A DNA stretch of 18,214 nt, from NCBI GenBank assembly GCA_035761265.1, contig DASTRL010000283.1, positions 1-18,214 on the forward strand, given 5' to 3'. Shown piece by piece: positions 6,232 to 15,571 of the stretch (positions are counted from its first letter, which is position 1; the number at the start of each line of letters is the position of its first letter). A program made the position numbers and the translations under genes. The notes below the pieces were generated by a model. That model was not told where the DNA came from. It was given only the letters and a program-made list of their open reading frames with translations, and searched no databases. Source of the stretch: CADEED01 sp035761265 (GTDB lineage Bacteria > Pseudomonadota > Gammaproteobacteria > Steroidobacterales > Steroidobacteraceae).

Positions 6232-8040
6232 CTACTTCTTCGGCATGTACAGATCGGTGATCGTGCCTTCGAAGGCCTCGGCCGACAGCGCCACGGTCTC
6301 CGACAGCGTCGGGTGCGGATGAATCGTGAGGCCGATGTCGGCCGCGTCGGCGCCCATCTCGATGGCGAGCGCGACTTCTGCGACCAGCTCTCCGGCGTTC
6401 GGCCCCACCATGCCGCCGCCCAGCACCCGGTGCGTCACCGGGTCGAACAGCAGCTTGGAGAATCCTTCGTCGCGACCCAGCGCCAGTGAGCGGCCGCTCG
6501 CGGCCCAGGGGAACTGGCCCTTCTTGTACTGCACGCCGTTCTTCCGGGCCTCGGTCTCGGTGAGACCCACCCAGGCGACTTCCGGGTCCGTGTACGCCAC
6601 GGAGGGGATCACGCGTGCATCGAAATAGCTCTTGTGGCCCGCGGCCGCCTCGGCCGCCACCTTCGCCTCGTGCATGGCCTTGTGCGCCAGCATGGGGCCG
6701 GGCACGAGATCGCCGATGGCGAACACGTGCGGCAGATTGGTGCGCATCTGCCGATCGACGGGGATGACACCGCGCTCGCTGACCTCGATGTCCGCATTCT
6801 CGAGGCCGATGCGCCGTCCGTTCGCGGTACGACCCACGGCCACGAGCACGCGATCGAAGGTGTCGTTGCGTTTTCCGTTCGCGTCCTCGAACGTGACCTC
6901 GAGCCCTTCCGGTCTGGCGGCGCACGCGGTGACCCTGGTGTTCAGCAGCACCTGCTCGTAGCGCGCCTTGAGGCGCTTCTCGAGCGGTCGCACCAGGTCC
7001 GGATCCGCCCCGGGCATGAGTTGCGGCGTGAGCTCGACCACGGAGAGTTTCGCGCCCAGCGATGCGTACACCGTGGCCATTTCGAGACCGATGATGCCGC
7101 CGCCGATGACCAGCAGCCGCCTGGGCACGCCGTTGAGCTCGAGCGCCCCGGTGGAATCGATGACGCGCGGATCGTTGGGGATGAACGGTAGTTTGATGGC
7201 CTCGGATCCCGCCGCGATGATGCAGTACTCGAAGCGGATCTTCTCGGTCTTGCCGTCGGCGCGCGCCACCTCCATGACGTGCGGGCTGGCGAACTTGCCG
7301 GTGCCCTGCACCACCTCGACCTTGCGCTGCTTCGCGAGCACCGAGAGCCCGCCGACCAGCTTGCTCACGACCTTGTTCTTCCAGTCGAGCAGCTTCGTGA
7401 GGTCGATCTGCGGCGCACCGTATTCGATGCCGTGGGCGCGCATCTCGCCGACTTCGTCGATGACCTTGGCCGCGTGCAGCAGCGCCTTGGATGGAATGCA
7501 TCCCACGTTGAGGCACACGCCGCCCAGCATCGGCCAGCGCTCCACCAGCGTAACCTTGAGGCCGAGATCAGCGGCGCGGAACGCGGCCGTATAGCCGCCG
7601 GGCCCTGCGCCGAGGACCAGAAGCTGCGTCTCGCGATCATGCGGCACGTCGGGCTTGAGGGGCCTCGAGGGCCTGGGCGCCACTGGCGGTGGCGGCGCAG
7701 CGCGCTGCGCAGCCGGTGCTGGCGGGGGCGCGGGCGCCTTTGCCGCCGGCGCCGGAGCCGGCGCCGTCACGGCAGGCGCGGGCATCGCGGCCGGCGCCGC
7801 AGCCTCACCTTCGATGCGTGCGATCAGGCCACCCTTGCCGATCTTGCCGCCCTTGCGTGCCAGCACTTCGGTGACGGTGCCCGCGGCCGTGGAAGGCACG
7901 TCCATGGTCGCCTTGTCGGTCTCCAGCGTGACCAGCGGCGTGTCGACCTCGACCTGGTCGCCGGGCTTGATGAGCACGTCGACGATCGCGACCTCGTCGA
8001 AGTTGCCGAGATCGGGGACGACCAGATCGATCCTGCTCAC
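6232..8040 (-). CDS. lpdA: Dihydrolipoamide dehydrogenase (E3) with N-terminal lipoyl domain
   Basis: E3 reoxidises the dihydrolipoamide of the pyruvate dehydrogenase complex using FAD and NAD+. The 602-residue protein begins with a lipoyl domain (about 3-78, acceptor Lys43 in ETDKATM). An Ala/Pro linker (80-125) leads to the flavoprotein. There the FAD-binding motif GAGPGGY is at 144-150 and the redox disulfide pair is C176/C181 in GGVCLNVGCIPS. The NAD-binding segment is VIGGGIIGLE (311-320), AIGDLV is at 441-446, and the dimer-interface His576/Glu581 dyad sits in HPHPTLSE. A lipoyl-bearing E3 is a known variant in several proteobacteria. The GTG at 8040 overlaps the aceF stop as GTGA and starts right before the lipoyl domain. 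An upstream extension of the frame is aceF read out of frame. Confidence 0.96.
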   Translation of the reverse strand: MSRIDLVVPDLGNFDEVAIVDVLIKPGDQVEVDTPLVTLETDKATMDVPSTAAGTVTEVLARKGGKIGKGGLIARIEGEAAAPAAMPAPAVTAPAPAPAAKAPAPPPAPAAQRAAPPPPVAPRPSRPLKPDVPHDRETQLLVLGAGPGGYTAAFRAADLGLKVTLVERWPMLGGVCLNVGCIPSKALLHAAKVIDEVGEMRAHGIEYGAPQIDLTKLLDWKNKVVSKLVGGLSVLAKQRKVEVVQGTGKFASPHVMEVARADGKTEKIRFEYCIIAAGSEAIKLPFIPNDPRVIDSTGALELNGVPRRLLVIGGGIIGLEMATVYASLGAKLSVVELTPQLMPGADPDLVRPLEKRLKARYEQVLLNTRVTACAARPEGLEVTFEDANGKRNDTFDRVLVAVGRTANGRRIGLENADIEVSERGVIPVDRQMRTNLPHVFAIGDLVPGPMLAHKAMHEAKVAAEAAAGHKSYFDARVIPSVAYTDPEVAWVGLTETEARKNGVQYKKGQFPWAASGRSLALGRDEGFSKLLFDPVTHRVLGGGMVGPNAGELVAEVALAIEMGADAADIGLTIHPHPTLSETVALSAEAFEGTITDLYMPKK

Positions 8041-9703
8041 GAGAGCGCCCCGAGCAGATCGTTCGGCTTCGCCAGCGTGTCCGCGAGGAACTTGGCGATA
8101 CGGGCGCCGAGCGCGCCGTCGATCACGCGATGATCGTACGAGAACGACAGCGGCAGCATGAGCCGCGGCGCGAACTGTTTGCCATCCCACACCGGCTTCA
8201 TTGAGGACCTCGAGACGCCGAGGATGGCCACTTCGGGCGAGTTGATGATCGGCGTGAACATGGTGCCGCCGATGCCGCCGAGGCTCGAGATCGTGAACCC
8301 CGCGCCCTGCATGTCGGCACCGGGTAGTTTGCCCTCGCGCGCCTTGCCGCTGAGATCGCCCAGCGCCCTGGCGACGCCGAACACGTCGAGCTTGTCGGCC
8401 GCCTTGATGACGGGCACCAGCAGGCCATTGGGCGTGTCGGCCGCGAAGCCGACGTTGTAGAACTTCTTGAAGATCAGGTTCTGCCCGGACTCGTCGAGCT
8501 GGCTGTTCAACACCGGGAACTCGCGCATGGCGCGCACCGCGGCCTGGATGATGAACGCCAGCGGCGTGACCTTGACGCCCGCCGCCGCGGCCTTGTCCTT
8601 GAGCGAGCCGCGCAGCTGTTCGAGCTCGGTGATGTCCGATTCGTCGAACTGCGTGACGTGCGGGATGTTCACCCACGCCGCCTGCAGCCGCGGGCCGGAG
8701 ATCTTCTGCACGCGGTTCAGCGGCTGGATCTCGACTGCGCCGAACGCCGCGGGATCGACGTAGTGAGCCTTGGGCAGCGCGGGCGCCGGCGCGGCGAGCG
8801 CCACGCCACCGGACATCACGAGCTTGACGAAGGCCTTGACGTCCTCGAGCAGGATGCGGCCCTTCACGCCGCTGCCGCGCACGCTGCCGAGATTGACGCC
8901 GAGCTCGCGCGCGAACTTGCGCACCGAGGGACTGGCGTGCGCGGTGCCGAAGCTCGCCTCATCGATGGGCGGCAGGCCGCCGCGCACGGGCAAGGACTGC
9001 GCCACACCCTGCGGCGCGGCCGCTCGCGCGGCGGGAACCTGCGCGGGCTTCTGCGGCGCGGCGGTTGCCGCGGGCGAAGGCGCGGCAGGCGCCGCGGGCG
9101 CGGCGGAGATTCCCTTGACGGTGACCACCAGCGCACCGGGTCCGACGGTGCCACCCTTGCTGACGTGCACCTTTTCCACGACGCCCTTGGCGGTGGAGGG
9201 CACGTCCATCGTGGCCTTGTCGGTTTCGAGGGTCGCCAGGGGCGTGTCGAAATCGACGGTATCGCCCGGCTTCACCATCACGTCGATGACGGCGACCGAG
9301 TCGAAGCTGCCCATGTCGGGCACGCGCACTTCGACCGGGCCTTCCTTCTGCGCCGGCGCGGCGGTGGGCTGCGCGGCGGTGGGCTGCGCGGCCGCCGGCT
9401 GCGCGGCCGCCGGCTGCGCGGCGGCAGGCGCGGGAGCCGTGACCGCCGGCTTGGCCGCCGCCGCTGCTGGCGCATCGCCCTTGACCGTGACGATGAGCGC
9501 ACCCGTCGAGACCGTGCCGCCCTTGGTGACGTGCACCTTCTCGACCACGCCCTTCACCGTCGAAGGCACGTCCATGGTGGCCTTGTCGGTCTCGAGCGTG
9601 GCGAGCGGCGTGTCGATGTCGATGGTGTCGCCCGGCTTCACCAGCACGTCGATCACGGTCACCGACTCGAAATTCCCCATGTCGGGGACGCGTACTTCGG
9701 TGC

Positions 9704-9707
<4 letters not shown>
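8037..9707 (-). CDS. aceF: Pyruvate dehydrogenase E2, dihydrolipoamide acetyltransferase
   Basis: This core subunit of the pyruvate dehydrogenase complex transfers the acetyl group from lipoamide to CoA. The 556 residues divide cleanly. Two lipoyl domains come first (about 3-77 and 125-200, acceptors Lys42 and Lys164, both in ETDKATM). They are separated by an Ala/Pro/Gln linker made of AAQPA/T repeats. A second Ala/Pro linker leads to the peripheral-subunit-binding domain (about 258-295, ASPSVRKFARELG). The acyltransferase domain ends in the catalytic motif DHRVIDG (525-531). The two lipoyl domains are nearly identical, which suggests a recent duplication or homogenisation. The ATG at 9707 overlaps the aceE stop as ATGA. 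Confidence 0.97.
9361..9420 (-). repeat. Four 15-bp tandem repeats in the aceF linker
   Basis: On the plus strand the unit GCGGTGGGCTGCGCG occurs twice (9361-9375, 9376-9390), followed by GCCGCCGGCTGCGCG twice (9391-9405, 9406-9420). A fifth, diverged copy follows. Read on the minus strand they code for AAQPA or AAQPT in the flexible linker between lipoyl domains. The in-frame 15-bp period means the copy number can change without breaking the protein. Confidence 0.85.
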
Positions 9708-12367
<2,660 letters not shown>

Positions 12368-12585
12368 ACGAATCCGTTTCTGGAGCGCGACGCAGGCGAA
12401 GGACGTGCCGCGCGCTGTGCTAGCATGCGTCGTGAGGTTGGGGGGCTGGAAAACAAGGGGCGGTATGATCCGTTCTCGGGCCTTTCCGGTCAAGCAAACC
12501 CCAGTCCGCACAGCAGGTTACGGCGCGTTTCAACGCCGGCCAACGAGTCAATTTCGAGTCATTTTCCGATACGGCGAGTCAGTGC
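12368..12585. promoter_or_regulatory. Divergent control region between aceE and pyrC
   Basis: These 218 bp must hold the start signals for the dehydrogenase operon (minus) and for pyrC-rnt (plus). No strong sigma-70 promoter stands out. TATGAT at 12464-12469 is a good plus-strand -10 without a matching -35. On the minus strand TTGACC (12488-12493) has only weak -10 candidates near 12466-12473. An 8-bp palindrome, TGCTAGCA, is at 12418-12425. The three CGAGTCA repeats near pyrC are listed separately. Confidence 0.45.
12544..12581 (+). repeat. Three CGAGTCA direct repeats before pyrC
   Basis: CGAGTCA occurs at 12544-12550, 12555-12561 and 12575-12581, all in the same orientation. The start-to-start distances of 11 and 20 bp are close to one and two helical turns. 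The first two share a longer unit, CGAGTCA(A/T)TTT. The last copy ends 4 nt before the GTG start of pyrC. The set could be a regulator site or part of the mRNA leader, or a slippage relic. The repeats are certain; the function is inferred. Confidence 0.6.
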
Positions 12586-13632
12586 GTGGAAATTGAAATT
12601 CGCCGTCCCGACGACTGGCACCTGCACCTGCGCGACGGCGCCGCCATGCAGGCAGTCCTGCCCTTCACCGCCGCGCGCTTCGCGCGCGCCATCGTGATGC
12701 CAAATCTCAAGCCGCCGGTCACCACCTCCGAGGCGGCGCGCGCCTATCGCGCACGGATTCTCGCCGCGCTGCCGGCGCATGCGCGTTTCACGCCGCTGAT
12801 GACGCTGTATCTCACCGACCGCACCGCGCCCGCGGAAATCGACACCGCGAAAGCCAGCGGATTCGTACACGGCTGCAAGCTCTATCCGGCGGGTGCGACC
12901 ACCAATTCGGATTCGGGCGTCACGGACATCCGCCACATCGATGCCGTGCTGGCGCGCATGAGCGAGCTCGGCATGCCATTGCTGGTGCACGGCGAGGTCA
13001 CGGGACATGACATCGACGTGTTCGACCGCGAAACCCGTTTCATCGCCGAGGTGCTCGCGCCCACGATCGCGCGGCACCCGGGATTGCGCGTGGTGTTCGA
13101 GCACATCACCACCCGCGCCGCCGTGCAGTTCGTCAGGGGCGCGCGCGCGGGTGTCGCCGCGACGATCACGCCCCAGCACCTGCTGCACAATCGCAACGCG
13201 ATTTTCGAAGGCGGCATCCGCCCGCACTTCTACTGCCTGCCCATCCTCAAGACCGAGCCCGATCGCGCGGCGCTGCTCGAGGCGGCGACCAGCGGCGAGC
13301 CGCGCTTCTTCCTCGGCACCGACAGCGCGCCGCACGCGCAGCACACCAAGGAGAACGCCTGCGGGTGCGCCGGCATGTTCTCGGCACACGCGGGCATCGA
13401 GCTGTATGCCGAGGCCTTCGAGGCGGCCGGCAAGCTCGACCGGCTGGAGGGATTCGCGTCGGAGTTCGGCGCCGACTTCTACGGACTGCCGCGCAATCCG
13501 GAGCGCATCCGGCTCGTGAAGCGCGACTGGACACCGCCGGCCAGCTACCCATTTCCATCGGCAGGCGGTGACGACCATCGCCTGGTGCCCATGCGCGCCG
13601 GCGAGAAGATCGCCTGGCAGCTGGTGCAGTAG
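12586..13632 (+). CDS. pyrC: Dihydroorotase, class II
   Basis: PyrC closes carbamoyl aspartate to dihydroorotate, the step before PyrD in pyrimidine synthesis. The 348-residue length and sequence fit the class II, E. coli-type zinc amidohydrolase. Metal ligands and catalytic residues are present: His12 and His14 in DDWHLHLRDG, the lysine carboxylated in this family (Lys98 in GCKLYPAGATT), His135 in LLVHGE, His173 in FEHITT and Asp246 in LGTDSAPH. The GTG at 12586 is the only usual start codon placing RRPDDWHLHL at its normal distance from the N terminus. Its ribosome site is weak (GGCGAG). Three CGAGTCA repeats precede it. The stop overlaps the start of the RNase T gene by one base. Confidence 0.96.
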   Translation: MEIEIRRPDDWHLHLRDGAAMQAVLPFTAARFARAIVMPNLKPPVTTSEAARAYRARILAALPAHARFTPLMTLYLTDRTAPAEIDTAKASGFVHGCKLYPAGATTNSDSGVTDIRHIDAVLARMSELGMPLLVHGEVTGHDIDVFDRETRFIAEVLAPTIARHPGLRVVFEHITTRAAVQFVRGARAGVAATITPQHLLHNRNAIFEGGIRPHFYCLPILKTEPDRAALLEAATSGEPRFFLGTDSAPHAQHTKENACGCAGMFSAHAGIELYAEAFEAAGKLDRLEGFASEFGADFYGLPRNPERIRLVKRDWTPPASYPFPSAGGDDHRLVPMRAGEKIAWQLVQ

Positions 13633-14351
13633 TGGACGAATTCGTGCCACCGCCCGAAAGCGGCGGATTTTCCGGCATGCCGCTCATGAGCCGGCGCTTT
13701 CGCGCCTTCCTGCCGGTGGTCATCGACGTGGAGACCGGCGGCTTCAATTGCGCCACGGACGCGCTGCTGGAGATCGCGGCGGTGATGATCGAATTCGGCC
13801 CCGACGGCCGGCTGCATCGCGGCGAATCGCACGCCTACCACGTGCGGCCGTTCGAAGGCGCGAACATCGAAGCGGCGTCACTGGCCGTCAATGGCATCGA
13901 TCCGTGGCATCCGTTGCGTCCGGCGATCCCGGAGAAGGACGCCTTGGGACGCATCTTCACCGAAGTGCGCGGCGCCATGAAGGCACAGGGCTGCCGGCGC
14001 GCCGTGCTCGTCGGGCACAACGCGGCCTTCGACCTCGGTTTCCTCAATGCCGCGGTGGCGCGTGCCGAGATCAAGCGCAATCCGTTCCACCCGTTCTCGT
14101 GCTTCGACACCGCGACGCTGGCCGGCGCCGCGTTCGGACAGACCGTGCTCGCCAAGGCGGTGCAGGTGTGCGGCATCCCGTGGGATTCGAGCGCCGCGCA
14201 TTCGGCGCGCTACGACGCCGAGCGCACCGCGGACATCTTCTGCGAGGTCTGCAACGCGCTGGATGGCGTGTGGCGCCGCGCCGACGCGAAGGCGCAGGCG
14301 ATGTGGTCGGGTGAGTTGCCGGCGCCGGTCGACGAGGAATCGACTAGTTAG
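13632..14351 (+). CDS. rnt: Ribonuclease T, DEDDh 3'-5' exonuclease
   Basis: RNase T trims the 3' ends of tRNAs and other stable RNAs and removes single-stranded DNA overhangs. The exonuclease motifs of the DEDDh class are in place: Asp32 and Glu34 in VVIDVETGGF, Asp134 in VGHNAAFD, His190 and Asp195 in HSARYDAERTAD. RNase T-specific stretches such as NGIDP, KRNPFHPF and FDTATLAG are also present. With the GTG at 13632, which overlaps the pyrC stop by one base, the protein has 239 residues. ATGs at 13677 and 13686 would give lengths nearer the E. coli protein, so the first 15-18 residues are uncertain. It is probably co-transcribed with pyrC. It converges on the glutaredoxin gene with 24 nt between the stops. 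Confidence 0.94.
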   Translation: MDEFVPPPESGGFSGMPLMSRRFRAFLPVVIDVETGGFNCATDALLEIAAVMIEFGPDGRLHRGESHAYHVRPFEGANIEAASLAVNGIDPWHPLRPAIPEKDALGRIFTEVRGAMKAQGCRRAVLVGHNAAFDLGFLNAAVARAEIKRNPFHPFSCFDTATLAGAAFGQTVLAKAVQVCGIPWDSSAAHSARYDAERTADIFCEVCNALDGVWRRADAKAQAMWSGELPAPVDEESTS

Positions 14352-14354
14352 TCG
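14341..14354. repeat. Small inverted repeat at the rnt/glutaredoxin convergence
   Basis: CGACTA (14341-14346) and TAGTCG (14349-14354) are perfect inverted arms around the rnt stop codon, forming at best a 5-bp stem with a 4-nt loop. Without a T-run and with so short a stem it is a weak terminator candidate for the two convergent genes. Confidence 0.2.
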
Positions 14355-14375
14355 GGGATCGCCCGGCGGACGACT

Positions 14376-14861
14376 TCAGGCCGTCGCGCCGGCGTCGCCC
14401 AGCAGCTTCTTGAGTTCGCCGCTGCGATGCATGTCGAGCACGATGTCGCAGCCGCCGACCAGCTCGCCGTTCACGTACAGCTGCGGGTAGGTGGGCCAGT
14501 TCGAGAATTTCTTGAGCGCTTCGCGCAGCTCGGGATCCTCGAAGATGTTCACGGCGTGAAAGCCCGCGCCGGAGGCGCGCAATGCCGCCACGGCCTGCGC
14601 GGAAAAGCCGCACTGCGGGAAATCCGGAGTGCCTTTCATGAACAGCACCGCGGGGCTGGTCGAAAGGTGAGTCTTGATTCGATTGACGACGTCTTCTGCC
14701 ACTTGCCTTCTCCTGTCCTCGAGCACCGCAATCAGTGCCCACTGCGCCTGCGCGCTCATCGTGCTCCAGGCCGCGATCTCATCGAGGGTCCGCAAACAAC
14801 CCGTGCATCGCGAGCCGCGCAGCACACAGACTTTGATGCAGGGGGATTGCGGGCGTTCCAT
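14376..14861 (-). CDS. grxD: DUF1289 domain fused in frame to CGFS monothiol glutaredoxin
   Basis: Two known families lie in one 161-residue frame. Residues 1-53 form a DUF1289 domain with cysteines C8, C12, C19 and C22 (C-x3-C-x6-C-x2-C), a likely but unproven metal-binding knuckle. Residues 54-161 form a complete Grx4/GrxD monothiol glutaredoxin. The active site CGFS is at 84-87, preceded by FMKGTP and followed by WPTYPQLYVNGELVGGCDI. CGFS glutaredoxins bind a [2Fe-2S] cluster with glutathione and deliver it to other proteins. No stop separates the parts. A strong internal ribosome site and GTG at 14702 could also give glutaredoxin alone. The full-length start ATG at 14861 lies 17 nt downstream of a probable transcription start. 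Proximity to rnt recalls the rnt-grxD neighbourhood of other gammaproteobacteria, as I remember it. Confidence 0.9.
   Translation of the reverse strand: MERPQSPCIKVCVLRGSRCTGCLRTLDEIAAWSTMSAQAQWALIAVLEDRRRQVAEDVVNRIKTHLSTSPAVLFMKGTPDFPQCGFSAQAVAALRASGAGFHAVNIFEDPELREALKKFSNWPTYPQLYVNGELVGGCDIVLDMHRSGELKKLLGDAGATA
14700..14714 (-). promoter_or_regulatory. Internal ribosome site and GTG start for glutaredoxin
   Basis: On the minus strand AGGAG (14714-14710) is followed by 7 nt and then GTG (14702-14700), in frame with the DUF1289-glutaredoxin gene. It sits exactly where a free-standing GrxD would begin (VAEDVVNRI). The spacing and match are better than for most starts in this window. A separate 108-residue glutaredoxin is therefore likely made, besides or instead of the fusion. 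Confidence 0.65.
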
Positions 14862-14880
14862 GTCGAGGCGCCGAAGCGCG

Positions 14881-14909
14881 TTGAATTATGGGGGCGCGTC
14901 CCCTATTCT
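14881..14909 (+). promoter_or_regulatory. Sigma-70-like promoter toward the PuuD-like gene
   Basis: TTGAAT (14881-14886) and TATTCT (14904-14909) are separated by 17 bp, each with 4 of 6 consensus bases. Transcription would begin near 14916, about 23 nt before the ATG at 14939. The -35 overlaps the -10 of the opposing promoter. This is pattern matching by eye. Confidence 0.45.
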
Positions 14910-14913
14910 TCAA
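14885..14913 (-). promoter_or_regulatory. Sigma-70-like promoter toward DUF1289-glutaredoxin
   Basis: Read on the minus strand, TTGAAG (14913-14908) and CATAAT (14890-14885) are separated by 17 bp, with 4 of 6 and 5 of 6 consensus bases. Transcription would start near 14878, leaving a leader of about 17 nt before the ATG at 14861. It interleaves with the plus-strand promoter. Confidence 0.55.
14890..14903. promoter_or_regulatory. Palindrome between the two facing promoters
   Basis: GGGGGCGCGTCCCC is an inverted repeat, GGGG-n-CGCG-n-CCCC, with one mismatched pair. It fills the spacer shared by both facing promoters. The symmetry and place suit an operator for a dimeric regulator of both directions, but GC-rich DNA makes such palindromes fairly common. 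Confidence 0.35.
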
Positions 14914-14938
14914 ACCGCTCACCGGGGAGAATAAGACA

Positions 14939-15571
14939 ATGAAAATATTCACGAATCACCGTGTCTCACTGGCTACCGGCATCATCCTTGCGCTCGTCGT
15001 CGCCTGGCTGTTGCACGTGGTCCTCAGCGACCCTCAGGCCGGCTACTCGTTCAATTTGCAGTCCTTCGGCCGCTGGCTCCACGTCGGCGCCGGTATATTC
15101 TGGATCGGACTTCTGTACTACTTCAATGCGGTGCAGGTTCCGGCCGTGGCCGCCGCGACCGCGGACACCGGCGGGCCGGGCGCGGCCGGCATCAACAAGT
15201 ACGTCGCGCCGCGCGCGCTCTGGTGGTTCCGCTGGTCGGCGCTGGTCACCTGGCTGGTCGGCGCGTGGCTGCTCGAGGACATCGCCCCGCGCGGGTTCAT
15301 CAACGCCTTCACGCTGAGCCTCATGCTGCCGGAGCTCAACTTCAAGCTGCTGGTCATCGGCGTGGGCGCGTGGCTCGGAACCATCATGCTGTTCAACGTC
15401 TGGGGGCTCATCTGGCCGAACCAGAAGAAGTTGCTCGGTTTCAAGCCCGCCACGGACGAAGAGAAGGCCAAGGCGCGCAAGGTGGCGCTGTATGCGTCGC
15501 GTACCAACTTCATCCTGTCGTTCCCGATGCTGATCTGCATGATTTCAGCGGGACACGGCCTTCCGTTCTGA
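14939..15571 (+). CDS. PuuD/Urate_ox_N-like multi-pass membrane protein
   Basis: This 210-residue inner-membrane protein has about five hydrophobic segments (residues 10-30, 43-65, 95-113, 135-159, 187-205). Its pattern resembles the membrane part of urate hydroxylase PuuD (Urate_ox_N): RWLHVGAGIFWIGLLYYFN, then ALWWFRWSALVTWLVGAWLL, and the ending ASRTNFILSFPMLICMISAGH. The cytochrome c domain of full-length PuuD is absent, and no other urate-pathway gene is visible, so urate oxidation should not be assumed. A CopD-like membrane protein is an alternative. His48 and His206 could be heme ligands, which is a guess. The ATG at 14939 has a good ribosome site (GGAG, 14926-14929). It overlaps the nadC start by 4 nt and probably leads the nadC-HlyD-ABC unit. 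Confidence 0.7.
   Translation: MKIFTNHRVSLATGIILALVVAWLLHVVLSDPQAGYSFNLQSFGRWLHVGAGIFWIGLLYYFNAVQVPAVAAATADTGGPGAAGINKYVAPRALWWFRWSALVTWLVGAWLLEDIAPRGFINAFTLSLMLPELNFKLLVIGVGAWLGTIMLFNVWGLIWPNQKKLLGFKPATDEEKAKARKVALYASRTNFILSFPMLICMISAGHGLPF

Noticed and set aside
12418..12430. TGCTAGCA and GCATGC palindromes as an operator for the dehydrogenase operon
   Set aside because: They are short, overlap each other and do not resemble a known PdhR-type site. No promoter is positioned convincingly around them.
12368..12511. Open extension of the aceE frame upstream of its ATG
   Set aside because: The added residues have no resemblance to E1 proteins, and MTEIMKLEDLDPIE is the normal family N terminus.
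14939..15571. A functioning urate degradation pathway
   Set aside because: Only the PuuD-like membrane part is present. The cytochrome c domain and the downstream urate-pathway enzymes are not in the window.
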